Positions 54,901 to 64,000 of a stretch of DNA of 64,000 nt are shown here, piece by piece. The notes under the pieces were generated by a model. That model was not told the DNA's origin. It did not search any database and saw only the letters and a program-made list of their open reading frames with translations. The translations under genes and the position numbers were made by a program. The stretch is taken from contig CP154954.1 of assembly GCA_039621445.1 (NCBI GenBank), positions 60,136,168 to 60,200,167 on the forward strand, read 5' to 3'. Numbering within the stretch: position 1 is the stretch's first letter; every line of letters begins with the position of its first letter. This stretch comes from Euglena gracilis. Its lineage: Eukaryota > Euglenida > Euglenophyceae > Euglenales.

Positions 54901-57900
54901 CCCCCCCCCCCTGGTCGGGGCCACCTCGGGAACCGGAAAATTATCACCATGATCCCGGCTCCATTCCCGGAGTTTTTTTTTTCAGTCGCGAGCGACTGAA
55001 CTTCTAGTTTCCGAATCACCTCTGTTTGATCCCCAACTCCCCACCAGGCCCGAGTTATTCACGCGCGAAGGGGTCCAAATTGGGCAGGCTTGACCCCCCT
55101 CTTCCGACTCTGGCATTTTGCCGCGGTCCAAAAATCGGTCAAAAATGTTTTTTTATTGGGTTTCCAAAATATCTCGAAAATGAAGCAAAATCAAAGGAAA
55201 AGTCCGGAGAGCAAATTGAAGCCCTTGGAATGCCCTATCCAACCACGGTTTACTTTCCCCCAACTCTTCGTGTGGCCCGAGTTACGGCCATTTTTCAGCC
55301 AATTTTGTCCCTTTTTGGGGGCCACTTTGGGCTGTTTTCGGAAGCAAAATCTAAGGAAATGACCGGATACCAATATTGAAGCCCTTACAATGCCCTATTT
55401 AACGGAATTTTGATTTCCCCACAACTCCCCGCCTGGCTCGAAATATGGCCGATTTACAGCCCAAAACAGCGCGGCAGGCTTGCGCCTTGGCCGTTTTCAG
55501 CCGCTTTTTGGGGTCAAAAAAAATCAAATCTTATAAAATTTCTCAAAAATGGTGGGGAATCAAAGGTAATGCCCGGACACCTAAATTGAAGCCCTTAAAA
55601 TGCCCTATCTAACCGTATTTTGATTTCCCCGCAACTGCCCGCCCAGCACGAGCTACGGCCATTTTTCGGCCAATTTTGGCCCTTTTGTACAGTTTTGACC
55701 TGTTTTGATTTTACCATTTTTGGGCATTATGGGTCAAAAAAGTCGAAAAAATCGAATTTTTTTTTGCCCAAAACGATGTTTTTTGGCCTCCCAGACCCGG
55801 AGAAACTACTTCTGAGCCCAAAATGAGCTTTTTTCGACCCACCCCGTTTTTGGCCGCCAACCCATTGATTTTGGGTCAAAAATGGGTCAAAATTTTTTGG
55901 CCTCCCGGACCCAAAAAAACTGTTTCTGAGCCGAAAATGAGCGTTTTTCGACCCGCCAGTTTTCCGACCCGGGCCCCTTTTTGGGCCCAAAATCTATTGA
56001 CTTTGGGTCAAAAACGGGTCAAAATGGTCGAATTTTTTTTTACCCAAAACCATGTTTTTTTGGGCCTCCCGAACCCAGAAAACCTGTTTTTGAGCCGAAA
56101 ATGAGCGTTTTTCGACCCCCTGGCCCCCGTTTTTAGCCAGAAACCCATGGAGTTTGGGTCAAAAAACGGGTCAAAAAAGTGGAGAAAAATCCAGCAAAAC
56201 AAATACGAGATATATGGGGGGCTTAACATTTCAGAAAGTAACATTTCAGAAATTACTGTAAAATCATTGAAAGTTACCGTAAATTGCAATTCTAGTCTTT
56301 TCGGCCTTCCATTGTGTGCAAGTCCCATCAAGAGCCAAGTACTATCCAAAACCTGGCCAAAAGGGTGAGGGGGAGGGTTTAATGCCGGCTGTGAATTTTA
56401 TTCCAAAATAATGATTTTCAGGGAAATGATCTGCTTCCATTGGGGGGTGATTGGAGTGTAAAACTCAACAAAAAAAACCAAAATGGGTTGACCCAACCTG
56501 GGTGATGAACTTGGTTTGGTGGTTAGCTAGCAGGAGGGATGTAGGCACGGGGTGTCTGTTTGATGTCAAAATGGTTGAGGCTTTCTCTTTCTGGTGTTTC
56601 AGGACCTTTCCGGAGGCATTATGAAGAGCCATGCGTTGCTGTGCTGCACACAGCAACACATGGCTCTTCATAGTGCCATTCCAATTTATTCCATTCACCA
56701 ATCCAATTTATGCAGCAGCGGCTTCCGCCTTCCTCTGCAACAGTCATCCATTTTCGGGACAACTGACATACTTTGCAAAGGGGTTTCCTTTGTCCTCCTT
56801 GATAGTTGTTTTAAATACTGAAAAAGAGAGGGGATCTTCTACAGATTGCTCGAGGGGATGGTCGTTGGACAAGGGGTCAAAAAAAAAGTCGGCGGACGCT
56901 ACGTGCCGAAAATTTTGGGCAATTTTGGCAAATTTTTGCTCAAAAAGTGCCAAAAGAGCATTTTGGCCAATTTTGGCCAATTTTGTGCACAAAAATCTTC
57001 GGCCCGGCGCCTTGTGCCGGGACCAAAAAGTTGGCCAAACCTCCGAAAAGGTGTCCTCCGACCGGGGAGGGGGGTGGCTTAGGCGGCCTAATTCGCACTT
57101 AAGCTTTTTTTCGTTTGATGCGCGCATTTGCGCAAATTTACGATTTTTTTGATTGTGCTCTGTTTCGGCTGTGAAGGTCCGAGGGGTTTTAAAACACGGC
57201 AACAAGAGAGTGCAAAAAATGATCGAAATTCTGATTTTGGCTGTGAGACCCCCGGGACTTTGGTGAAAAACAGTGATTTTTGGGGGTGTCGGGAAGGACT
57301 TTGTGGGCCCAAACCTACGGGACCCTGCCGGCCCACCCTGAAAAAAACGCAAAAAAGCACCATAGGAACGGGACCTTTGCTGCCCTTGTTGCTTCTTTCG
57401 ACTGTCCCCGAGTGTGTCCGAGCTGCCGGCGGTGTGCGTCCTGGGTTTTTGCCGGATTGGTTTGCTTGCGGCGCCTTGGTGTGGTGTTTTTGGGCTGTTT
57501 GTTAAAGCGCGGGGAGGAAGGTCCGGGGGGTGTGGGTGTGGTGTGACCGAGCCGACGACAAGGACACAGGGGAAGGAAGGTAAGTGCCGCGTGTTGGGCA
57601 AGGGATGCGCAGAGGGGGAAGGAACGGGGTCCGCAGGGAACGAAGGGAATAAAGGGGACGGGTGTCTCACACGCGGCTTATACCCAGGACCCACACAACC
57701 AGTGGTGTGGCAAAGAACCCTGCAGAAGAAGCCCAACACTGGAAGGACAAAATTACGTTTGATGCGCGCAATTGCGCGCACCAACACGTTTATGTTGATG
57801 CACGCAATTGCGCGCATCAGCATAACCATGTCCTTCAAGGATTGGGCTTTGGTACCCACGAACTGACGCTGCTGATAAACGGTGTGGCAAAGAGGCCGTG

Positions 57901-60448
57901 ACGGCACAGACTGACGGGCCATCCAGTTGATGGGTTTGCCACACTGTTTGTCAACGGCGCAAGCTTATGGGCGCAAATGCGCACATCAAACACAAAACAT
58001 TTTTATGCGCGCATTTGCGCAAATGCGCGCATAAACATGTTTTGTGTTTGATGTGTGCATTTGCGCAAATGAACGCAAAGAAGAACGGTGTGACAGAAAC
58101 ACAGCCGTCAAACGCCGACAGCGGAAGCGGTTTACTTGCTCATTTGTGCGCATCACGTTGTTTGTGGGCACAAATGCGCAAATAAAACAGATGTAAATTG
58201 TTCAGTTTACATCTGTTTTATTTGCGCACTTGCGTCCATAAAACAACGTGATGCGCGCAAATGCGCAAGTAAACCACCAATGGAGGAGTAATAAGTGACT
58301 TCCTTTGGCGCTCCTACAGCCACCCTTAGTGGCTTCTGTGGATTCAACCCAAATGACTACACCGTCCCCTCCGGGATATGGTGTTACGGTGCCGTTTTTG
58401 GACCATCGACAGGCCCGGCAAAAGATGGAGACATAGCATCTGTTGATGGTGGGTGCACAGCCACCCAGTAATGGTGCACGTCCACCGGCACCAATTTTTG
58501 GTTCCCAAGGGCCCTGCGGCTGGCCTGCGGCTTCGGCTCCGCCGCTGCAGCCCCATCAGCTGCTGATGCTTCAGCACCCAGCAGGCCGGCATCGACTTCC
58601 CCGGTGCAACGACACCCACCACAGCGGCCACGTTATACCCCGCCACCGGGGTGTAAGACTGGGGGGACGACGTGGTGCCAGTGCATGGCAACCAACAGCC
58701 GGAGAGAGGTGGCCCTCAAACACCCGTCACTTTGGGTACAAGGAAGTGGTGAACCACCACCACTGGATTGGTCGTATCAAAGCGGTGGGACCCACTCCCC
58801 CCCAAATTGTGCACAAAAACCGGTGATTTTTACATTTTTCAAGGGAAAAATGGCAAAGAAAACCATAAAACGGACTCCGGCCCGACACGTCCCGGGTGTT
58901 TCAGGTGCCAAATTTTGACTTCTTGTGACGCAGTCTTGTTGCACAAAAGGTGTTCAACAGTCACAGGTCGTTTGCACGTCATCAATTCATTACATTTAAC
59001 TGCCAAACGCATGACGCCAAAACAACAGGTCGTGTGGGCCGGGGAACAGCAGTGCACATGTACACACGCAAGGCAGGCAAATCTTGGCCAGTCAGATGCC
59101 GTGTTCCAGTGAACACTCCACACTGCCTCTCACCACCAATTTCATCACCACGTAATCTTGGTGCAAATCAATGGTTGGCGTGAGGAATTGTGTTCGCCAG
59201 CCGTCACGGAGCAGGAGATGGTACCCCACAACTGATGTGTTTTGATGCGCGCATTTGCGCAAATAAACAAACTTTGTTTATGTGCTCTAAGGGCCCTACA
59301 AACACATCAGTTTGAAGCGGTTTATTAACCTGTTGATGCGCGCATTTGCGCAAATGCGCGCATCAACAAAAGTGTCTTTATTTGCGCAATTGCGCGCACC
59401 AACACGTCCATCACGTTTTTAAACCTTCTAGTTCATGGTCCTTATTGGTGTCTTTTAACATGGAAGGAAAACGTACGTGTTTGGTGGGCGGAAATGCGCG
59501 CATCAAACAAATTTGTTTATGCGCGCATTTGCGCAAATGCGCACATAAACAAATTTGTTGGTGCGCGCACTGGCGCCCACCAACACGTCATTTTATCGTC
59601 ATCGGTTTACGTTTTATTTGCGCAAATGCGCGCATTACACACAATTGTTTTATTTGCGCAATTGCGCGCATAAACACACATCAATTGCGTGATGGCTGCC
59701 TCACGTAGTCTGTGTGTCTGCGGTGTTGTGATCTACTGAGGTTCCGTGTGTTCTTACCGGTGGCGGCAGTGTCACAGCCAGTTCAGCCAGCACGTTAGCA
59801 CCATTTCCAAGTGTCGTAACAAGGGGTGTGTGCCTCTCTCCCGTTTGATGTACAACAGCACAAGTCTCACCCTCCGTCCTATTAACGTCACCTGGCAAGC
59901 AGCATGCACACCAGACCACTGGCAGTCAATCCCCTCCAGTGGAGGGGTGTCATAGCTCATATATCGTGTTCTGGCTGTCAGGGTACAGGGTCCCAGGGGT
60001 TACAAATAAATCGTAAATTTGCGCAATTGCGCGCATCAAAAGGAAAAAGCTTAAGTGCGAATTCGGCCGCCTAAGGTGGTCATTGGGCACAGGGGGGGGT
60101 ACCGGTTGTGGTTGTGGTCCATTTTCGCTTGCATTCCAGAGCGGCCGCCCCCCGCGGGGGGTAGTGATGTACTGGTTTTTGCAAGAGTGGAAGTGACCCC
60201 TCTCCCCCCGGGGGGGGGTCAGTAAAAATTCGAATGGTGGGGTGGCCTTGACCGTGTGGCCGGGGCTGGGGGGCGGTACCGGGGCGGCCCGGCCATGGCC
60301 GCGGTACGTCATCCTGGCCGGCAAGCCCCCGTTCCAGGCGGCGAAGCGGGCGGAGCTGTTCTCCAACATCGTCCGGGGGAAGTGGAGCCTCCCCCCAGGC
60401 CGGCCGCCGCCGTGGCTCGGCTTCCCCCACCTCTCCGGGTGGAAATGA
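48968..60448 (+). CDS. CaMK-like serine/threonine protein kinase
   Basis: Exons: 48968 to about 49143 (ATG; LETVGTGCYAAVKR, glycine loop), about 49678-49733 (REFAVKCCAK, VAIK lysine), 50559-50650 (HEVAAMQALRHPHIIGLQEV, helix C Glu), about 52053-52120 (LYIVMEYVRGGTVYDLI), about 52883-52985 (LLALQHMHEHRIAHCDIKP), about 53444-53522 (ENLLLEF), about 53753-53847 (VKIADFGFARF, CGTPYY), 54008 to about 54093 (IAPEVLQCGY, GRQADLWSLGVV) and about 60306-60448 (VILAGKPPFQAAKRAELF; TGA). HRD is HCD, but the catalytic Asp and Lys remain. The C-lobe stops soon after IVRGKWSLPP, so the last helices are missing or in unseen exons. An in-frame TGA at 52121 separates exon 4 from GLLRFDACAE. The N-terminal 35 residues are Ala/Pro/Gly-rich. 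The ends of exons 1, 4, 5 and 6 are uncertain. Confidence 0.88.
49734..50558 (+). other. Nonconventional intron, kinase intron 2 (825 nt)
   Basis: CAGGGCA at 49737-49743 is the exact reverse complement of TGCCCTG at 50547-50553. The join gives AGMKESLLKGLQHEV. The 22 bp minisatellite fills it. Confidence 0.9.
49804..50462. repeat. 22 bp minisatellite, about 30 copies
   Basis: The unit is TTCATCAAACTGTCAGCCAA plus CC, with AAACT, TAACT and AAATT variants in a non-random order suggesting higher-order units. It is open in all three frames, so it produces a spurious 273-residue frame. Confidence 0.97.
50651..52052 (+). other. Nonconventional intron, kinase intron 3 (about 1,402 nt, GCC/GGC ends)
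   Basis: GCC at +4 pairs with GGC at -8, extending to GGCCG/CGGCC in the alternative register. The join gives EVFNTPLYIVMEY. Other cuts within one or two bases are possible. Confidence 0.55.
52262..52640 (-). mobile_element. Family D element, copy 2 (inverted)
   Basis: Reverse-complement relative of 6739-7112. It shares GATCCGGTTTGGTTGGTCGG, the GTGGGTCTCAAAAAATTGCC region and TATAAGTGGGGGG ends. Confidence 0.75.
52986..53443 (+). other. Nonconventional intron, kinase intron 5 (458 nt)
   Basis: GGGGGCC at 52989-52995 is the exact reverse complement of GGCCCCC at 53432-53438. The standard offsets give DIKPAENLLLEF; a shared CCT at both junctions would give the canonical DIKPENLLLEF. It contains a family C repeat. 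Confidence 0.7.
53848..54007 (+). other. Nonconventional intron, kinase intron 7 (160 nt, CCG/CGG ends)
   Basis: CCGGCTTC at 53851-53858 is the exact reverse complement of GAAGCCGG at 53995-54002. The join gives CGTPYYIAPEVL, the activation-segment signature. Confidence 0.93.
54146..54216. mobile_element. Family A element, copy 4 (71 bp)
   Basis: TATGTCCAACGACC near the left and GGTCGTTGGGCATA near the right, around CCGGTCGGAGGACATAGG. This is an almost end-only version of the element. Confidence 0.75.
54516..54536. repeat. (TTAG)n tract
   Basis: Five TTAG units in kinase intron 8. Confidence 0.9.
55095..55680 (+). repeat. Family K repeat, two or three tandem divergent copies
   Basis: Blocks with AATTGAAGCCCTTGGAATGC or AATTGAAGCCCTTAAAATGC and GAGTTACGGCCA-type sequence recur at about 180-220 bp spacing, matching 39960-40210. 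Confidence 0.75.
55728..56180 (+). repeat. Tandem repeat of about 150 bp, three divergent copies
   Basis: Each copy has GCCTCCCGGACCC or a variant, AACTGTTTCTGAGCC, AAAATGAGCGTTTTTCGACC and TTTGGGTCAAAAA. Its Ser/Arg-rich frames are artefacts. Confidence 0.8.
56621..56671. repeat. 51 bp palindrome
   Basis: ATGAAGAGCCATGCGTTGCT and AGCAACACATGGCTCTTCAT are inverse with one mismatch, with almost no loop. Confidence 0.85.
56860..60100 (-). mobile_element. Family A element, copy 5, split by a family B insertion
   Basis: Begins with GGTCGTTGGAC and reads, inverted, like copy 2 (CCAAACCTCCGAAAAGG, then GTGTCCTCCGACCGGGGAGG). It is interrupted at GTGG 57074-57077 and resumes at 60076 with GTGGTCATTGGGC, the expected continuation in other copies. 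Confidence 0.8.
57078..60075. mobile_element. Family B transposon, 2,998 bp, non-autonomous
   Basis: Terminal inverted repeats of about 72 bp with roughly 90% identity start CTTAGGCGGCC on both strands and run through TTCGCACTTAAGCTTTTT to GCGCAAATTTACGATTT. GTGG flanks both sides as a 4 bp target duplication. The interior carries many short palindromes of the form GCGCATTTGCGCAAATGCGC, densest at 57760-58270 and 59230-59670. No transposase-like frame is seen. It is nested in a family A element inside kinase intron 8. Confidence 0.88.
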
Positions 60449-62049
60449 GACCAAAGCATCACACTGCCCCAGGCCTGCCGGCAACCCAGTCTCTGGGTAC
60501 AGTCTTAGGGTACAGATATTTTTTTTATAAGTTTCGTGACCCGGGGGAGGGTGGGTTGGCCTGACTTCCCCCCGCCCTCGGGGGTGGGGTCGGGCCGAGT
60601 GGATAACTCTCAGAGTGGGGTTTTTCTCTATGCTCGACAGAAAGCACCAAAATTTTTGGACCTCAAATATGACCCCCCCAAAAGTGGGTACCTCGACCCC
60701 CCCCCCAGGTGAGTGGGTGGGTCCAGACCCAGACCCCCCCCAGGTCGTAGAAAAACCTCAGTCTGTTACTTAGGAGGCATAAACTGCCCAAAAATTTTAA
60801 CCCCCTCGAAGCGGAAAAGGAAGCGGAAAAATGATTCCTAAAATGGCCTGTTTTTTTGATGGTTTTGGAAGAGGTACCGATTTCGGCCATTTCTGATTAC
60901 ATGTTTGGCTTGTAGTAACGAAGTTTTAAAAACTCCGAAAACAAGCTAAAACGCCACTTAAATTTTGAAATTCAGCCTAAATGAACGAAAACCGTACAAA
61001 AAATTCAAAGACAGCAATAAAGTACAAACACACACCTCATGTCGGCTGCCGCCAGAGGCAGAGGAAGACGATCCCCCCTGCAAAGGGGGAAAAAAATAAA
61101 CACAGAATATAGGAAGCGGTAAAAATGACATTCCGCTTCAAATTCATGCATAGGTTACCAAAATCGACACCAGAAGAAGGTTGCCTAAGGGAATACCAAC
61201 ACAAACTGAATAAAATTTTCTTAAAATGAAAACGAAGCGGAAAACCGCTTTAATGGGAAACAGAAAAAATTATGCAATAAATCAGATAGAAGTAGATGCA
61301 ATTCAAACAGTGAATAATAATGTCCACAAACATTCGTTCAGCATTTCCGGAGGGGCGTGATGAACGGCACACACTGAGCAGTGATCATCGGCATTAAGTT
61401 TGACTATTACATTCCCCAGAAGACATGACAGCCACAACAAATGGTATACAAATGTAACAAACAGAACAATACAGACCTGTAATCAAAGTTGGCGTCTGAG
61501 GTACCGGGCCATCGTAAGCAGGTACGAGTGAAAACCTGCAAAAAAACAAGCGGGAAAATGATGAAGCGGGTTTCCGCTTCCTCAAAGCAAAGAAGAGAGA
61601 TTTGGCCTAATTCATACGGGTCGTACTGGTCTGAAACTGCCATTGCCAACATCACTAAACGAACTGAATGCAGAATGTAATGACGTCTGTGAAACTTAAA
61701 CTTCCCAACAAACATAAATCCCGCCTGAAACAGTACTGAGAAGATGCATTGTATCCCGAAACACCATTAACCGAGCAAGTTGCGGAATTGTCACTTTGAT
61801 TCTCAAAACAAAGGTCAGGGCTGGAACAAACCCCACAGCCCCCAGTTCCGCAGCCATGCCAAAGACAAACACAAAGGACAGACACGGCGAAATGGGTGGG
61901 TGTGGTGTGGCGAAGGCGTGCGCATGGTTGGGGACTGGGTGTGGGTGTGGGTATGGGTCTGGGCCCGGTACAGGTCTGGGTCTCGCTTGTCCCTCCCTCG
62001 CTGGCGGCACCAGCCGCCCGCTGCCACCGCGGCTGCCGCAGCCGCCCGC
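60449..62049. other. Convergent spacer with possible minus-strand exons
   Basis: Between the kinase stop and the minus-strand gene stop. Two short stretches on the minus strand look like GT-AG exons: 61535-61477 (59 nt) and 61077-61036 (42 nt). They could be 3' UTR exons or part of another gene. Four GAAGCGG hairpin or half-hairpin motifs occur here (60808, 61113, 61234, 61563). Confidence 0.35.
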
Positions 62050-64000
62050 TCACTCGTCGTCCACCAGCATCTCCTGGATGTTCTCCAGGGCGGACCGCTT
62101 CCTCGGCAACAGGGAGCGGCGCAAACGGGAGACGTGGAACTCACATAACGGTTTTGATTTGATGCCATTGTGTGGAATCGCAGCGGAATCAATTTACAGT
62201 AAAATGTGAAACTCACTACCAATCTTACGAAAATTACTCTGATTCAGCTATAAGGAAGCGGAAAAACGCTTCATCAAACAGAATTGTTAAATGACTGCCA
62301 ACTGGACAGATGGCATAAGGAAAGAGATATCACAGACAATTCACCATTAGGCCGCTCCCTGTGTGTCGGGCGCTCCGGCGGTTCCGGGGACGACTCGTAG
62401 GAGTGCCGGGCCGGCTGCTGCGAGGAGGCGGATTGCTTCCCCCGGGCGCCCTTCTTGGGCGTGTCCTTGGTCTTCTTGTCCGGCTTGTCCTTGGTCTCCT
62501 TCTCCTTGGGCTTGTCCTGGGACTCCTTGGCCTTGGACTCCTTCGGGTCCCGGCCGCCCTGCTTGGACGGGGGCTCCTCCTCCGTCGGTGGTGCGGGGGC
62601 TGTCTCCGTCCCCTCCGGGATGTACCCGGACACGTTCAGGGCCACGTGGCGGATGATCCTCAGGTGGACGTCCTTGGCCACAGGGCAACCCAATGAAAAT
62701 GCCTTGTGAGGAATCAGAAGGGAAAGGGAATGCAGATACAAACCAGTAAAAAATAAGCAAAGCAATTTCCGCTTCAACCTTTAAATCCAGAAAAAGAAAC
62801 AGAGTCACCGAGGTAATTTCCATTTATGCATTCGTCAAATGTCAAACCATGTGAAATTGAATTCAGTGAGAGTAAGAGACAGAAGCCTGGGCCACCCTGC
62901 ACCCAGATCACCGGCGGTAGCCCGTCGGCCACCCTCACTTCGCGGCCGATGTCCTCCAGGCAGCGCTGCTGGGCCTCTGCGTCGTCGGAGGGGAGCGCCG
63001 GCACGCCCCACAGCAGGTTGATGGCGCTGCCCGCCCGCACCGCCAGCTGGGCGGACAGCACCGGCCGGGAACTCAGCACCATCACCCACTCGGCGGTGGC
63101 CACCTCCAGCCGCCGCAGGAACCACCAGGCCACCTCCACAGGAACAAGATGGGCAACGTCGGGTGCACCGGATTGCACTTCAAATCAGACATCGACAAAA
63201 ACCAACGGTGTTGGTTGACACTGCCCTCAGCAACCGGGACACAAGTTTCATGCTTAAAGGATGAAAACTGAAGACAACACCCTTAACATTAACTGGCATG
63301 CTAAGTGCAATCCGGGACCTGGTGCATCCCCTGCAAGGTGATCTGGCCGGGGTCCTACGACGGGAAGGAACAGGGTTTTTCTGTTATGTACGATGTACAT
63401 GTATGCATTCACTGATCACTAGACAAGAAAAGAAAACAACTGCTCTCATGAACAGGAAGCGCTTTTCCGCTTCATCATGAAATGAAGAAAATAATAACAT
63501 AAAGTGCACCTTCATGGTCTTCTTGTTGGTGGTGAGCACGGACAGGGTCCTTCGCGCCCAGATCCACTCCGGGTCGGGCCCAGGCTGCGGGATGAAGAGG
63601 ACGATGTCCTTGCGGAAGACGGTCATCTCACTGCCCAGCAACTTCGTCAGCCGCGCTTGGAGATCTCGCAGGTCGATATCCCTCCCGACGGCGATCATGG
63701 GCACCCCCGTCAGCATGAGCCTCAACACCTCGGTATGCACGCTGTCCTCGTCGGCGAACTGCTGGGGCTCCACCTCCACCACCACGGCTGCCAGGTCCAG
63801 CAGACGGAGGTCCTTCGGCCAGGCGTTGTCCGTGGACTGCATGGGCACCACGTGGATGAGGCCGGTCTTCGGCGCCTCAGGCTGGGCAGCCCGCTTGGCC
63901 GCGGCCCGGCCTGGCGTGGAGATCTCCTGGGTGCTGGACACCTCCTCCTCGGGCTTCTTGGACTTCCCGGGCGTTGACAGACCGCGGCCAGGCAGGCTCA
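62050..64000 (-). CDS. Unrecognised gene with Lys/Glu/Asp-rich linker, 5' partial
   Basis: Exons on the minus strand: 64000-63510 (open at window edge), 63354-63319 (36 nt), 63133-62903, 62672-62334, 62139-62050 (stop). All introns are GT-AG, 141-230 nt, and all are phase 0, so internal exons are multiples of three. Fragments: TGLIHVVPMQSTDNAWPKDL, VAVGRDIDLRDLQARLTKLL-type text, DPGQITLQGMHQ, VAWWFLRRLEVATAEWVMVL, DVHLRIIRHVALNVSGYIPE, a linker rich in KESKAKESQDKPKEKE, and an ending LENIQEMLVDDE. About 394 residues are visible. The globular part mixes alpha/beta-like hydrophobic stretches; no motif identifies the family. Unlike the plus-strand genes here, it has no nonconventional intron. 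Confidence 0.8.
63456..63473. repeat. GAAGCG hairpin in a minus-strand gene intron
   Basis: GAAGCG and CGCTTC are separated by six bases. The same motif occurs at 62255-62272 in another intron and as a single arm at 62769-62775 in a third. Confidence 0.75.

Larger units (their letters stand above)
54093..60305 (+). other. Nonconventional intron, kinase intron 8 (about 6.2 kb)
   Basis: GGCCATGGGCGGGCCG at 54096-54111 pairs with CGGCCCGGCCATGGCC at 60285-60300 with one mismatch over 16 bases. Frame requires a cut within one or two bases of the standard offsets (SLGVVYVILAGKPPF or a one-residue variant). It hosts family A, K and B elements. Confidence 0.82.

Noticed and set aside
57078-60075. 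Transposase gene inside the 3 kb element
   Set aside because: The longest frames (for example 57414-57866) are broken by low-complexity or palindromic sequence and show no catalytic motif.

Overview
The window is nuclear DNA of a photosynthetic euglenid, most likely Euglena or a close relative. Short GC-rich exons encode recognisable eukaryotic proteins, and the noncoding DNA between them is dominated by repeats. Many introns do not start with GT or end with AG. Instead the trinucleotide at intron positions +4 to +6 base-pairs with the one at -8 to -6, often as part of a 6-16 bp inverted repeat, and cutting at those positions restores the reading frame of the family protein. This is the known signature of euglenid nonconventional introns. 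Chlorophyll synthase shows the cell is photosynthetic.

Layout. 69-9779 (+): chlorophyll synthase, nine exons, 5' part outside the window. 14.8-18.4 kb (+): fragments of a probable type II membrane or secreted protein. 19.66-29.1 kb (+): UDP-arabinopyranose mutase / reversibly glycosylated polypeptide, ten visible exons. 30.4-38.4 kb (+): an unrecognised gene, six exons well linked by splice logic. 43.48-45.93 kb (+): a complete acylphosphatase, five exons and 104 residues. 48.97-60.45 kb (+): a CaMK-like serine/threonine kinase. 64.0-62.05 kb (-): an unrecognised gene whose introns are all GT-AG. The genes act in different processes and show no functional cluster.

Introns and spacers hold several families of short elements with C-run/G-run inverted ends, long dinucleotide arrays, minisatellites and perfect palindromes. 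A 2,998 bp element with ~72 bp terminal inverted repeats and a 4 bp target duplication (57078-60075) sits inside a copy of another element family, within a 6.2 kb kinase intron.

The most interesting signal is the intron-end code. The paired trinucleotides covary (CAG/CTG, CGG/CCG, CCG/CGG, CAA/TTG, GAG/CTC, CAC/GTG), so pairing rather than sequence appears to be selected. One 87 nt intron looks like a miniature transposon insertion. Exon ends are inferred from reading frame, family alignment from memory and intron-end pairing; no transcript data were available.
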